Source: Lunatimonas salinarum (lineage in GTDB: Bacteria > Bacteroidota > Bacteroidia > Cytophagales > Cyclobacteriaceae). Taken from it: a stretch of 64,000 nucleotides of DNA. Shown here in pieces: positions 26,900 through 36,389 of the stretch. Every line of letters begins with the position of its first letter. The first letter of the stretch is position 1. The position numbers and the translations under genes were made by a program. The stretch lies in NCBI RefSeq assembly GCF_017811155.1, contig NZ_JACVCV010000007.1, forward strand, positions 124,001 to 188,000, in the 5' to 3' direction. The notes under the pieces were generated by a model that saw only the letters and a list, made by a program, of their open reading frames with translations, was not told the DNA's origin and ran no database searches.

Positions 26900-28309
26900 T
26901 TGAAAACCCTCCATCCTTCATTCCTCTACCTGGTTTTTTTATCCACTGTGGCTGCATTGGGCGGCTTTTTGTTCGGGTATGACACTGCTGTTATTTCGGG
27001 GACCATCACGCAGGTTTCCCGTCAGTTTGAATTGGACGTGCTGCAGCAAGGTTGGTACGTGGGATGTGCCTTGGTAGGATCGATCGCGGGCGTTTCCGTG
27101 GCAGGATGGCTGAGTGACCGTTTTGGCCGAAAGAAGGTTATGTTTCTGGCGGCGCTGCTTTTTACTGCGTCGGCATTCGGTTGTGCGGTTGCTGCTGGGT
27201 TTGGTCAACTGGTGTTTTTTCGCATTGTTGGAGGTGCGGGCATAGGCATGGTTTCCATTATCTCACCCATGTATATTTCCGAAATGGCCATTTCCGCATA
27301 CCGCGGCAGCTTGGTATCCTTGTATCAACTAGCCATTACGGTTGGATTTTTGGGGGCCTATCTGGTGAATTTTCAGTTACAGGCATTTTCTGACCAAATA
27401 AGTGATCAATCGTCCAGTTGGGTCATATGGATTTTTCGTGATGAGGTTTGGCGGGGCATGTTGGGTATGGAGTTTATTCCTGCCATGGCCTTTTTTGTCC
27501 TGATATTCTTCATTCCTGAAAGTCCCAGGTGGCTGCTTGTTCAGAAGCAGGAAGGGGCTGCAAGGGTCATTTTTGCCCGGATCTATCAGGATGCCCAGCA
27601 GATTCAATGGAGAATAGAGGAGGTGTACACAAATATAGCCCGTGCTTCTGATTCCGGTTGGAGTTCACTGTGGCAGCCGCAGCTACGTCGTCCGGTGCTT
27701 ATCGGTGTAGCCATTGCCATTTTGGGTCAGTTTATGGGGGTCAACGCAGTACTGTATTACGGTCCTACTATCTTCGAGCAAAGCGGGCTTTCCTCAGGCG
27801 ACGCTTTGTTTTATCAGGTTTGGGTCGGTCTCGTGAATGTGCTGACCACTGTTTTGGCACTTTTCATCATCGATCGTGTCGGGCGTAAAAGCTTGGTGTA
27901 TTTTGGTGTGACCGGTATGATCGTAACCCTGCTAGCGATCGGTGTTTACTTTTGGCAAGGCGAGGCACTGGGAATAGGCGTCATCTGGCTGCTTGTGTTA
28001 TTTATTGCATACATTTTCTTTACGGCAATTTCTATCTCGGCGGTGATTTTTGTCCTGCTTTCTGAAATGTACCCAAACCGGGTCAGAGGGATCGCGATGT
28101 CGATTGCCGGCCTCTCCCTTTGGGTTGGGACCTACCTGGTCGGGCAGCTGACTCCCTGGTTTTTGGAAAATCTAGGCCCCTCGGGAACATTCTTTTTGTT
28201 TGCGCTAATGTGTTTGCCTTATATGTACATCATCTGGAAGATGATCCCGGAGACTGCCGGCAAATCCCTCGAAGAGATCGAACAATATTGGCTGGAAAGG
28301 AAATCGTAG
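26900..28309 (+). CDS. Sugar porter, MFS family (proton symporter type)
   Basis: Inner-membrane transporter of 469 residues with about 12 membrane segments. Sugar-porter signatures are present: GFLFGYDTAVISGT in helix 1, the loop GWLSDRFGRKK, PESPRWLL before the central loop, DRVGRKS in the second half and PETAGKSLEEIEQYW at the C-terminus. Similar proteins import xylose, galactose or glucose with protons. The start is TTG at 26900, which gives the normal family N-terminus (KTLHPSFLYLVFLSTVAALGG). The following gene begins at the next base. It lies divergent from the esterase operon, with 137 bp between, and could import the sugars released by it. Confidence 0.9.
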   Translation: MKTLHPSFLYLVFLSTVAALGGFLFGYDTAVISGTITQVSRQFELDVLQQGWYVGCALVGSIAGVSVAGWLSDRFGRKKVMFLAALLFTASAFGCAVAAGFGQLVFFRIVGGAGIGMVSIISPMYISEMAISAYRGSLVSLYQLAITVGFLGAYLVNFQLQAFSDQISDQSSSWVIWIFRDEVWRGMLGMEFIPAMAFFVLIFFIPESPRWLLVQKQEGAARVIFARIYQDAQQIQWRIEEVYTNIARASDSGWSSLWQPQLRRPVLIGVAIAILGQFMGVNAVLYYGPTIFEQSGLSSGDALFYQVWVGLVNVLTTVLALFIIDRVGRKSLVYFGVTGMIVTLLAIGVYFWQGEALGIGVIWLLVLFIAYIFFTAISISAVIFVLLSEMYPNRVRGIAMSIAGLSLWVGTYLVGQLTPWFLENLGPSGTFFLFALMCLPYMYIIWKMIPETAGKSLEEIEQYWLERKS

Positions 28310-28933
28310 ATGCGGATCAGCTTGTTTTGGCTGGGATTGTTAACCCTGCTGGTATTTGGACTTTTAGGGATATTGGTTATCTACTTTTTTCAAGATGCAG
28401 ATCCATGGTTGGTGATTGTGGGTGGACGGCCGCTCAGGGAGCAGCTGCTTTGGGGTATACTGGCAGGTCTTGCGTCTTCTGCACTCGCTTTGCTTGTAAT
28501 AAATGCGCCATTTTTTGCTAAAGAGCGACATTACTATCGCAGACTGATTGGTTCATTTCGGTGGACACCCTTTGCCATTTTGCTGGTTTCTGCTTGTGCG
28601 GGCGTGGGGGAGGAGTTGTTTTTTCGGGCGGGTTTACAGCCCTTATTGGGCATTTGGTGGACATCTCTGATTTTTGTGGCGCTTCATGGCTACCTGAATC
28701 CAGGCAATTGGCGGATTTCGGTGTATGGGGCGCTGATGGTAGGGGTTATTGCAGGGTTTGGTTTCTTGTTTGAGGAAATGGGCTTTTGCGCAGTCGCATT
28801 GGCCCATGCGGTTTTTGATTGGGTGTTAATTTATAAGCTGACTACTGGAACTTCCGGAGAAAGAAACCCTGAAATCGAGCCTGTCTACCGGACAGGCAGG
28901 CATGATGCAAGCGCCCCACGAAGGGATGAATGA
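28310..28933 (+). CDS. CPBP-family intramembrane glutamic protease with repeat-derived tail
   Basis: Membrane protein of 207 residues with the three CPBP motifs: EELFFRAG (Glu101, Glu102, Arg106), FVALHG (His126) and AHAVFD (His166, Asp170). CAAX/CPBP proteins are intramembrane proteases or scaffolds. The ATG directly follows the TAG of the sugar porter, so the genes are cotranscribed. From codon 187 onward (28869) the reading frame runs through dispersed-repeat copy C, so the last 21 residues (PEIEPVYRTGRHDASAPRRDE) are encoded by the repeat and replace the original C-terminus. The catalytic core lies well before this point and should be unaffected. Confidence 0.85.
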   Translation: MRISLFWLGLLTLLVFGLLGILVIYFFQDADPWLVIVGGRPLREQLLWGILAGLASSALALLVINAPFFAKERHYYRRLIGSFRWTPFAILLVSACAGVGEELFFRAGLQPLLGIWWTSLIFVALHGYLNPGNWRISVYGALMVGVIAGFGFLFEEMGFCAVALAHAVFDWVLIYKLTTGTSGERNPEIEPVYRTGRHDASAPRRDE

Positions 28934-29008
28934 TAATACTTCGGACCTGCCTGGCCGGTAGGAAGGGACTCCATCTGAACATTAAAGAACAAATTATAAA
29001 CAGATGTA
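28869..29008 (+). repeat. Dispersed repeat copy C, fused to the CPBP gene
   Basis: CTGAAATCGAGCC at the start, palindromic inserts CCTGTCTACCGGACAGGCAGG (28880-28900) and GACCTGCCTGGCCGGTAGG, then CTCCATCTGAACATTAAAGA and the tail ACAAATTATAAACAGATGTA. The first 65 bases are coding for the CPBP protein. Compared with copy B, the two palindromes occupy different slots. Confidence 0.75.
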
Positions 29009-29124
29009 ATGTGGGTCATCGAGACCAAAAGACATTTTAGCTTATTTGAAAAGCGAATTAATAGTAATTATAATAAAGTAAGAAAAATTTTAAATTTATA
29101 TTTAATTTTTATCTATAATTATTT

Positions 29125-29132
29125 TAATTTTG
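29125..29132 (+). promoter_or_regulatory. -7 box (TAATTTTG) before the histidine kinase
   Basis: A TAnnTTTG element in an AT-rich stretch (about 29040-29150) about 100 bases before the kinase ATG. The base quartet expected at -33 is TTTA, one mismatch from TTTG. Confidence 0.35.
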
Positions 29133-29232
29133 CGTTTATACTATTGATCGAAGCTTTTTGATTGGTGTAGCAAAAGGACGTAAACAGATAGGATTCGCAT
29201 TGATGCTACACTGAAAAATCAATGTTTGACAC

Positions 29233-30423
29233 ATGACTCGGAAGAATAACGATAGTAGGGAGCAACTTACTCCTGTTAAACTAAGCACCCCTAGCGCTTT
29301 TTTTGCGTCCTCTGGGGCGCAAATGGTGCATCAGACAAAGATGGAGGATTTTTTTACTGAAGTTTTGGATAATGCGCCGGGTTTTGTGGTGTGTTTTGAT
29401 CGTAGGGGAGCCGTGTGCTTCGCAAATAGCGCCTTTGTGAACTATTCATGGCGAGATTTCCATAAGCCAGGATTCACTTTTTTTGACCAATTTTCCAGCA
29501 AGGAGCTGGAAATGATCCGTCCGTTATTTAAAGAGTTGACTGAAGGCAGTGTAGCATCGAAGAGTTGGGTATCCGATAAATCCCGCAAAGGTAGAGTGGT
29601 CGAATGGAGGGTTCAGGTTTTGAGGTTTCTAGGCAACGAAGCCATTTTCTTGGCTTGGGGCTGTGAGATCACCGACAGGATAGAGGAACGGGAACGCATG
29701 CAGGCCTTGTTGGATTTGGCGGCGGATCAAAATCACAAACTCAAAAGTTTCACTCATATTGTTTCTCATCATATTCGGTCTCATGCGGGAAATATCATGG
29801 GGTTGGTGGATTTGCTCGACGATCCGGATGAGCCCGTAGAGGAAAGGAGAAAATATACCGATCTTATTAGGTTGACGGCGGATCAATTGGATCAGACCAT
29901 TCGAAATCTCAATCAGGTGATCGATATTCAAGACGCTTTGTCAAAGCCGAGGTCAGCCAGAAATCTCAATAAGGCGGTGGCTAGGACGCTGTTGCTTATG
30001 GAGGGAGAGGTAGAGGCAGCGGATGCCCGTATTGATGTACAGGTTGATAAGAATTTGTGGGTAGATGTCGTTCCCTCTTATTTGAACCACATACTGCTGA
30101 ATTTATTTTCCAATGCCCTCAAATTTAAGTCACCGGCCCGGCCATTAGAGATAGCGATTGTTGCGCGGGTAGACGGTGATTTCGTGGTTATGGAAGTAAC
30201 GGACAACGGTCTGGGTATCGACCTGGAAAAATTTAAAGACCGGCTTTTTAAGTTGTATGAAACGTTTCACCGAACAGCGGATTCACGGGGATTTGGGCTA
30301 TTTATCACCAAGGTACAGGCGGAGATGATGGGAGGTAGCCTTGGAGTAGAAAGTAAACCCGGAAAGGGGTCTACTTTCCGGGTTTTCCTAAAATCTGTCG
30401 ATTCCTCGGTTAAGGAAGTTTGA
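29233..30423 (+). CDS. PAS-domain sensor histidine kinase
   Basis: A histidine kinase of 396 residues without membrane segments, so a cytoplasmic sensor. A PAS domain (about 40-150: LDNAPGFVVCFDRRGAVCFA) precedes the dimerisation helix with the phospho-acceptor in IVSHHIRSHAGN (probably His179). The ATPase domain follows, with the N box LNLFSNALKFK, G1 VTDNGLGID and G2 RGFGLFITK. No response regulator is adjacent, so the partner is elsewhere. Its 3' end overlaps the oppositely oriented hexosaminidase gene by 14 bp, giving converging transcripts. Confidence 0.88.
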   Translation: MTRKNNDSREQLTPVKLSTPSAFFASSGAQMVHQTKMEDFFTEVLDNAPGFVVCFDRRGAVCFANSAFVNYSWRDFHKPGFTFFDQFSSKELEMIRPLFKELTEGSVASKSWVSDKSRKGRVVEWRVQVLRFLGNEAIFLAWGCEITDRIEERERMQALLDLAADQNHKLKSFTHIVSHHIRSHAGNIMGLVDLLDDPDEPVEERRKYTDLIRLTADQLDQTIRNLNQVIDIQDALSKPRSARNLNKAVARTLLLMEGEVEAADARIDVQVDKNLWVDVVPSYLNHILLNLFSNALKFKSPARPLEIAIVARVDGDFVVMEVTDNGLGIDLEKFKDRLFKLYETFHRTADSRGFGLFITKVQAEMMGGSLGVESKPGKGSTFRVFLKSVDSSVKEV

Positions 30424-32326
30424 TCTCAACCTGAAACTCGTTGCTGCTTCTGCCTCCGGGCGTTACCAGGATGTATCTTAATGTCAGCGGTCCCTGCCCT
30501 TCTCCCGGAATGGGCGCTAGGAAAGCTCCCGTATAGCGGTTTGCCGTTTGATCGGCTTTATGCCCGTCTACTGTGTAGAATACTTCTGCATTGGCTACTA
30601 AAGGCGTAATGGCAATTAAGTGCCGTTTGGTAGATTCGTCCCTGGAAATCGAAATTTCTGCTTCGGGAATCCGGAAGAAAACGTTTCTTTCCTCCAGTTC
30701 AGCGAGCCGCTTGGGCAAGCGATGGTGCGTAAAGGATTTGAAGTTCTTTTCTTCCTTGCTTTTCCAAGCCACTTCTGCCAGTGCCAATGCCCTAGGAAAC
30801 AGAAAATATTCCATTTTGTTGTTTGTCGGGATGTATTCGGTCCACAGGTTTGCCTGCACACCCAAGACGTGTTTTTGTTCCTCGGTTGTAAGTGATTCAG
30901 GGATGGGGGAGTAGCTGTAAACCTTTTTTAGGGGCAAAAAACCGCCGATGGCCAAGGGTTCGGTGGTTTTGTCGGCCGCTTGGTAATGGTCAAAGTACAG
31001 GTGGCTATTGGGGGTCATGATGACGTCATGTCCCATTTTAGCTGCTTCGATGCCGCCCTTTTCTCCTCTCCAACTCATCACGGTGGCATTAGGGGCCAGC
31101 CCTCCTTCCAAGATTTCATCCCAGCCGATAAGCTTACGTCCATTTTTATTCAGGAACTTTTCGATGCGGCGGATGAAAAAGCTTTGCAACTCGTGTTCGT
31201 CGGCCAACTTTTCTTTTTTGATAACCTTTTGGGCGATTTCAGAGGTTATCCATTGGTCTTTTGGTACCTCATCCCCACCTATGTGTATGTATTCGCTGGG
31301 AAAAATCTCCATTACCTCCGTGAGTACATCCTCTAAAAATCCAAAAGCCTTTTCCGTTGGTCCGTAGATGTTGTAGTGTACGCCCCAGTAGCCGGGGACA
31401 TAGGTATTCAGCTCGTTATTGTAAGGCTCCCCTTTGTCATTCTTGGCAGGTATGGTACCAGGCAGTGCTTTGCCATCTTTCACCTCAAAGCTCCCGAGCT
31501 CCGGGTATGCGGCCAACACGGCAGAGCTGTGTCCGGGCAATTCGATTTCGGGAATGACCGTGATGTGCCGTTCTGCGGCGTATCGAACGATATCTCTGGC
31601 TTCTTCTTGTGTATAATATCCACCATGTGGCTTGCCGTCATAAATGAACGGCTTGAAGTCGTAATACTGGCCTATAATGGTGGAATCCCTCCAAGCGCTG
31701 ACCTGGGTGAGTTTGGGGTACTTCTTGATCTCTAATCGCCAGCCCTGATCCTCGGTTAGGTGCCAATGCATGCGGTTGAATTTAAAATACCCCATGAGAT
31801 CCAGCATTTTCTTAATCTGATCGGTACTGAAAAAGTGCCTAGAAACGTCCAACATAAGCCCTCTGTATGCGAAGGCGGGTTCGTCTTTGATTTGGGCGGC
31901 CGGAACGGTCACTTTTCCGTCTCGGGATTCAATCAGCTGTAACACAGTTTGAAGGCCGTAAAAAATTCCCGCCTTTCGTCCGGTTAAGAGGATCTGTTCA
32001 GGTGAAATCTCCAGCTCGTAGCGTTCATTTCCGTCAGCCCCCTCCGTTTCGCCGAGGATGATTGCTTTGCCTGAAGGTTTTACCTGCGTGATGGGTAGGC
32101 TAAACCCCTGTCTGGCCAATAGCAATTGATTAAAAAGTTCGGCGGATTTGCGAGAATCGGCCGTAGTAGCCAAAATGGGCGTGCCGGGAGTCAGTTGAAA
32201 ATAGCCGTTTTGGATAGTTACTTCTTTTGGATAGGGTATGATGCTCAGGGTTTCTTGTGCACGTGCAAGTGGGCCTGCCGCTATGGCCAAGAAGAGTATC
32301 ACCCCTGCAAGTAGGGATTTGTTCAT
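30410..32326 (-). CDS. Beta-N-acetylhexosaminidase (GH20)
   Basis: Secreted GH20 enzyme of 638 residues removing terminal N-acetylglucosamine or N-acetylgalactosamine by substrate-assisted catalysis. The signal peptide ends around residue 23 (LARAQ). A GH20b-type N-terminal domain leads to the barrel: YRGLMLDVSRHF, HWHLTEDQGWRLEI, and the catalytic pair Asp352-Glu353 in HIGGDEVPKDQW. The conserved NLWTEYI segment closes the pocket. It is the last gene of a three-gene minus-strand operon that begins at 34225, with a 21-base gap to the DUF4230 gene. Confidence 0.93.
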   Translation of the reverse strand: MNKSLLAGVILFLAIAAGPLARAQETLSIIPYPKEVTIQNGYFQLTPGTPILATTADSRKSAELFNQLLLARQGFSLPITQVKPSGKAIILGETEGADGNERYELEISPEQILLTGRKAGIFYGLQTVLQLIESRDGKVTVPAAQIKDEPAFAYRGLMLDVSRHFFSTDQIKKMLDLMGYFKFNRMHWHLTEDQGWRLEIKKYPKLTQVSAWRDSTIIGQYYDFKPFIYDGKPHGGYYTQEEARDIVRYAAERHITVIPEIELPGHSSAVLAAYPELGSFEVKDGKALPGTIPAKNDKGEPYNNELNTYVPGYWGVHYNIYGPTEKAFGFLEDVLTEVMEIFPSEYIHIGGDEVPKDQWITSEIAQKVIKKEKLADEHELQSFFIRRIEKFLNKNGRKLIGWDEILEGGLAPNATVMSWRGEKGGIEAAKMGHDVIMTPNSHLYFDHYQAADKTTEPLAIGGFLPLKKVYSYSPIPESLTTEEQKHVLGVQANLWTEYIPTNNKMEYFLFPRALALAEVAWKSKEEKNFKSFTHHRLPKRLAELEERNVFFRIPEAEISISRDESTKRHLIAITPLVANAEVFYTVDGHKADQTANRYTGAFLAPIPGEGQGPLTLRYILVTPGGRSSNEFQVEIKLP

Positions 32327-32347
32327 CTGTATGTAATTTGTTTTTGT

Positions 32348-32965
32348 TTATTTCAATTCCAGTTGTTGCAACGTTTCCATGTTGGTAATCTCAGTTTCTT
32401 CATAGGCCAATGTCCAGCCCATGGAGTTCGTTAGGATGTAGATTTTTGAAAGCTCACTAAGCAGCCGAGCTCTGGCGTCTGCCTTCAGATTGGATTGCGA
32501 GACTTTGTCCTCCATCATTTTATGGACGGTGTTTTTTATTTTGTTATAATCCTCCGCCCCAAATTTATTAAAATAATCCTGAGTAACGTCGTAATACGAC
32601 AGGTCAGGGTAAATGTTGATTTCGGGAGCGGGGATATTCGTAATGCGCACGGTTTTGTTGGCCTCGTCTATATCTGTTTGGATCTTACGTAGATCGTACC
32701 CTATCGTCACTTTGGCATTGACGATCACGAGCGCCTTTTTGTTGGCTGAAAAAATATCGAAATAGTTTTTTCTGGTATTCCGATAGCTCATCACTTGGGA
32801 AAACTGCCCCTCCGTAACAATCAGCTTGCCGACTTGGCTGATTTGCTGTTGGATGAGAGCGGAGTGGTACTGTAATTCTTGTTTCTCTTCCTTTTTGGAA
32901 ACAAAAAACCAAGTGGTCAAAACGAGCATCAGCGTGACGATGACCCCGGCTAGAAAACGAACCAT
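32348..32965 (-). CDS. DUF4230 family protein
   Basis: 205-residue protein with one N-terminal membrane helix (MVRFLAGVIVTLMLVLTTWFF), a short heptad-like helix, then a mixed domain with YFDIFSANKKALVIVNAKVT typical of DUF4230. Probably anchored in the inner membrane facing the periplasm. Function unknown. ATG 32965 is chosen over TTG 32971. It is the middle gene between an unknown coiled-coil protein (45-base gap) and the GH20 enzyme; a direct link to glycan degradation is not demonstrated. Confidence 0.8.
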   Translation of the reverse strand: MVRFLAGVIVTLMLVLTTWFFVSKKEEKQELQYHSALIQQQISQVGKLIVTEGQFSQVMSYRNTRKNYFDIFSANKKALVIVNAKVTIGYDLRKIQTDIDEANKTVRITNIPAPEINIYPDLSYYDVTQDYFNKFGAEDYNKIKNTVHKMMEDKVSQSNLKADARARLLSELSKIYILTNSMGWTLAYEETEITNMETLQQLELK

Positions 32966-33010
32966 AGGCAATTGAAAGGCATCCCTCCGGCTACCTGCCG
33001 GAGGGAAAGA

Positions 33011-34225
33011 TTAGTAAACTTTATACATTTTATTTGCGGAATTGATATAGTCCAATGGACTGAAGGCGGAGTCAAATGAATTTTTCATATTCAACAGCTT
33101 GGCTTCCAGATCGACTATTTTAGTGCCCAAGTTCTGGCTTTTCTTGTATTTGGTGATCAGGTCATTATACTTGCCGATGTTTTCGCTGATTCGGAAGGTG
33201 ATGGTCCCAAAGCGGATTTTCAAGGATTGTATTTCACTCATCTCGTAGAAGAAGGTGTTTTTCCAATTCTTGGGATTTTGGTTTCGCTCCTCGCTTACTT
33301 TTTGCGAGATAATGTCCGTCAGTTCATTGAGGTACTGATACCGTTTGTTTGCGTCGTTTTCGTTGGTAAATCGACGGTCAAATTCGTTCCGTTTGATGCC
33401 GAGAATTTCCAGGTTTTTCTCCAAGTTGGATTCATATAGCTCTTTGAGCTCTTCCAATTCCACATTAATGGCTTCCCATTCTGTCTCTACCAGATCTTTG
33501 TCGCTGGTGAATTGACCAATTTCGGTTACCAGTTCGAACATTTTCTGGCTTCGGTCACGCAAATCCGCCGTTTTTTTGTTGGATCCCAATTGGTCTACGT
33601 AGTTGGACATGCCCATAAACAGGGTTTGACTGAAGGTGCCGAAAATGGGTGTTCCAGCGGAAAGGTTTCCGGTGAGGTTCATCAAATTGGATACCACGCC
33701 CAAGGTGGCATTGGTTTCTTTGTTTTCCTTTACAAAGGACTGGAAGCCCTTGTACCAATCGTTGAACCCGGGGTATTGGGTGGGGTTGCCGATGTTGTTC
33801 AAGGTGTTAAAAAACTCCCGGGTGGAATTGAATAGAAGCAATGGCTTCAGTTCCCTTTCCATCGAGACCAAGTTGATGATGGCAGACTGATAGTTGCCTT
33901 TATAGATATTGAGCTCAGACTCCCGCTCAGCCTGCTGAAAATCCTCTATTAGCTTAACCCTTTCTACCAATTTGTCCACCAGTTGCCGTTCGTTGGTGGT
34001 GATTTCCAGGGATTCGTCCAGCATTTGAATGCGACGGTCGAGATCGGATAGCTTCGTTCCCAGATCGCTGTTAAGTGAGTCGGTTTTCAATTCAATGCTT
34101 TTGAGCAGACTTTGTTTGAGCGAGTTTTCGAGTGAAACAGCCAAAGAGTCGACCTGTTGTGCCCGTGCACCGAAGGCAAAGGCACTCAATACCAGTAAAA
34201 TGGGTGTGATTCGGATTACATGCAT
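33011..34225 (-). CDS. Exported helical protein of unknown function
   Basis: I do not recognise a family. The protein has 404 residues, with a signal peptide (about 1-22, ending FGARAQ). Residues 25-130 and 240-380 are strongly charged and helical, with coiled-coil patterns such as KLSDLDRRIQMLDESLE and INVELEELKELYESNLEKN. The central part (about 165-220) is Gly/Asn/Thr-rich (NLMNLTGNLSAGTPIFGTFS). A near-consensus promoter lies just upstream (34255-34286), so it heads the operon with DUF4230 and the hexosaminidase. A periplasmic structural role is possible, but nothing proves it. Confidence 0.75.
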   Translation of the reverse strand: MHVIRITPILLVLSAFAFGARAQQVDSLAVSLENSLKQSLLKSIELKTDSLNSDLGTKLSDLDRRIQMLDESLEITTNERQLVDKLVERVKLIEDFQQAERESELNIYKGNYQSAIINLVSMERELKPLLLFNSTREFFNTLNNIGNPTQYPGFNDWYKGFQSFVKENKETNATLGVVSNLMNLTGNLSAGTPIFGTFSQTLFMGMSNYVDQLGSNKKTADLRDRSQKMFELVTEIGQFTSDKDLVETEWEAINVELEELKELYESNLEKNLEILGIKRNEFDRRFTNENDANKRYQYLNELTDIISQKVSEERNQNPKNWKNTFFYEMSEIQSLKIRFGTITFRISENIGKYNDLITKYKKSQNLGTKIVDLEAKLLNMKNSFDSAFSPLDYINSANKMYKVY

Positions 34226-34254
34226 GGGTTTGGAATTTTTCAGGAATTATTAGC

Positions 34255-34286
34255 CAAAGTTATGCCATTTTGGTGCACAGAACAAA
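34255..34286 (-). promoter_or_regulatory. Promoter TTTG-N20-TAACTTTG of the 34-kb operon
   Basis: Exact Bacteroidota -7 element TAACTTTG (34255-34262) with TTTG exactly 20 bases upstream (34283-34286), 29 bases before the ATG at 34225. It supports that start and one transcript for the three genes. Confidence 0.75.
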
Positions 34287-34431
34287 GCCTAAGTTTCTTA
34301 AACGGTAGCCAGCTAAAATGCGTTTATAAAAAAACATTTCCTTCGGTTTTGTTTCGCTGTATAGTTTGATATCTTAGTACGCAAAGTTTGTACGGATCAC
34401 CTGTTTGATAAACTCAAAATAATAAGACAAT

Positions 34432-36114
34432 ATGCAAGATTTTCCATGGTTTAAATTTTACCCCAAGGAGGTTCCCCACCAGGTTGACGTGGCCGCTTAC
34501 AGCAGCGTTGTGGATCTTTTTGAAGAGAGTATCAAGTCCTATGGCGGGGCGATTGCCTATGAATGCATGGGCAAGACACTGTCCTTTGACGAGCTGGATA
34601 CGTTGTCCAAAAATTTTGCGGCGTTTTTGCAACATGATCTGAAATTGAAAAAGGGGGATCGGATTGCCATACAGATGCCCAACCTGTTACAATACCCGGT
34701 GGTAATGTTTGGCGCACTGAGGGCCGGATTGGTGATCGTCAACACCAACCCACTCTATACCCCCACGGAGATGAGGCACCAGTTTACAGATGCCGGAGTT
34801 TCTGCGGTGGTCATTCTGGCGAACTTTGCCGCCAATCTGCAGAAGATCCGATCCGAGATCCCCGCTAAACACATCATTGTAACCGAAATTGGAGATTTAC
34901 TCGGTGGTCTCAAGGGCACCATCGTGAATCTGGTGGTAAAACACGTGAAAAAAATGGTTCCTTCTTACTCCCTGCCGGGAGCCATTTCCATCAAAAAGGC
35001 ACTTGCTTTCGGAGCCTCGCAGACCTACCGCAGGGAGGAACTCACCCAAGACGATCTCGCCTATCTGCAGTATACGGGTGGCACCACGGGTGTATCCAAA
35101 GGTGCAGAATTGACCCACGGCAATATCGTAGCCAACATGCAGCAGATTTCTGCTTGGATGAAGCCAAAGTTGAAGGAAAAGGAAGAAACGGTTATCACAG
35201 CACTGCCATTGTACCATATTTTTGCGTTGACAGTGAATTGCCTTGCCATGCTGAAAATTGGTGCCCACAATGTACTTATTACCAATCCAAGGGATATGCC
35301 CGCATTTTGCAAGGAGCTCGCCAAGCACAAGTTTAGTGTTTTCACGGGCGTAAACACACTCTTCAACGGGCTGTTGAATCAAGAGGCCTTCCGAAGTCTG
35401 GATTTCAGTTCTCTGAAAGTGGCCGTAGGAGGTGGAATGGCCGTACAGCGGGCAGTGGCCGAGAGGTGGCAGAAAGTTACCGGAACGGCATTGGCAGAGG
35501 GATATGGACTTACCGAAACTTCGCCGGTGGCAACCTGTAATCCCATAGACGGTACTGAGCGCATCGGAACCATCGGCATGCCGCTGCCCAATACCGAGGT
35601 GAAAGTGGTGGATGACGATGGAAATGAAGTTGCGGTGGGCGAAAAAGGAGAGCTGTGCATCAAGGGGCCGCAGGTGATGCGGGGCTACTGGCAGCGGCCG
35701 GAGGAGAGTGAAAAAGTCTTTTTGGGCGAATGGCTTAAAACCGGTGACATCGCCACCATAGATACGGATGGCTTCCTGCGCATTGTGGACCGCAAAAAGG
35801 AAATGATCTTGGTATCCGGCTTCAACGTGTATCCCAACGAGGTGGAAGATGCCATAGCCGCTCACGATAAGGTAAATGAAGTGGGTGTGATAGGTGTGCC
35901 CGATGACAAATCCACCGAGAAGGTGGTGGCTTATGTGGTGGCCAATGATGCTGCGCTTAGCAGCGATGAAGTGATTTCCTTTGCCCGGGAAAACCTGACA
36001 AGTTATAAGGTGCCCAAGGAAGTCTACTTTGTGGACGAGCTTCCCAAATCCAATGTAGGTAAGATCCTACGTCGGATCATCAAGGAAAACCACGAGAAGA
36101 AATCGCTGGGTTGA
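34432..36114 (+). CDS. fadD: Long-chain fatty acid-CoA ligase
   Basis: AMP-forming acyl-CoA synthetase of 560 residues that activates long-chain fatty acids for beta-oxidation or lipid synthesis. The phosphate-binding motif is YTGGTTGVSKGAEL (from about residue 214). Further hallmarks are GYGLTETSP, the adenine-binding and hinge region WLKTGDIATIDTDG, DRKKEMILVSGFNVYP and the C-terminal lysine region LPKSNVGKILRR. The length and N-terminus (MQDFPWFKFYPKEVP) agree with bacterial FadD. It stands alone; no beta-oxidation genes flank it. A hairpin follows the stop at 36129-36162. Confidence 0.93.
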   Translation: MQDFPWFKFYPKEVPHQVDVAAYSSVVDLFEESIKSYGGAIAYECMGKTLSFDELDTLSKNFAAFLQHDLKLKKGDRIAIQMPNLLQYPVVMFGALRAGLVIVNTNPLYTPTEMRHQFTDAGVSAVVILANFAANLQKIRSEIPAKHIIVTEIGDLLGGLKGTIVNLVVKHVKKMVPSYSLPGAISIKKALAFGASQTYRREELTQDDLAYLQYTGGTTGVSKGAELTHGNIVANMQQISAWMKPKLKEKEETVITALPLYHIFALTVNCLAMLKIGAHNVLITNPRDMPAFCKELAKHKFSVFTGVNTLFNGLLNQEAFRSLDFSSLKVAVGGGMAVQRAVAERWQKVTGTALAEGYGLTETSPVATCNPIDGTERIGTIGMPLPNTEVKVVDDDGNEVAVGEKGELCIKGPQVMRGYWQRPEESEKVFLGEWLKTGDIATIDTDGFLRIVDRKKEMILVSGFNVYPNEVEDAIAAHDKVNEVGVIGVPDDKSTEKVVAYVVANDAALSSDEVISFARENLTSYKVPKEVYFVDELPKSNVGKILRRIIKENHEKKSLG

Positions 36115-36128
36115 TTAAGGAACGAAAT

Positions 36129-36162
36129 GGCATACCCCTTTTAATAGAAGAGGGGTAATGCC
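36129..36162 (+). terminator. Hairpin after fadD
   Basis: GGCATACCCCT pairs with AGGGGTAATGCC (one bulged base) around a short loop, 14 bases after the fadD stop. There is no clean T-run, so it is a weak terminator or an mRNA-stabilising hairpin. Confidence 0.45.
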
Positions 36163-36184
36163 TCTTCCTCGCCTCTTTCAAAAA

Positions 36185-36389
36185 TCAAGTAGTATTTTCG
36201 TCTAATAAGGTATAATCTTCAATAGGATGAATACCTTCCAAATACTCTTTGATTTGTTCATCTGCAGGGTTCAGATAAGACTTTTCTTTCCACCAATAAA
36301 AGTCAATTTCGATTTTATGGTAGGAATTTATGTGGATATCTTCAAACCGTCCTCCCCCTCCCAATTTGTCAAAGTTCCTCGTCAGTCAT
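36185..36389 (-). pseudogene. Frameshifted small gene, unknown (possible immunity protein)
   Basis: A minus-strand gene begins ATG at 36389 (MTDEEL) and, after one surplus T, continues in the next frame as DKLGGGGRFEDIHINSYHKI, then FYWWKEKSYLNPADEQIKEY and a C-terminus ending LLDENTT before TGA at 36185-36187. With the T removed it would be a 67-residue acidic protein. I do not recognise it. Its start overlaps the stop of the preceding remnant (TAATG), the arrangement of a coupled pair such as toxin and immunity genes. Confidence 0.5.

Noticed and set aside
34897-35865. Minus-strand frame of 322 codons inside fadD
   Set aside because: Antisense to the conserved acyl-CoA synthetase core; no motifs or start context of its own.
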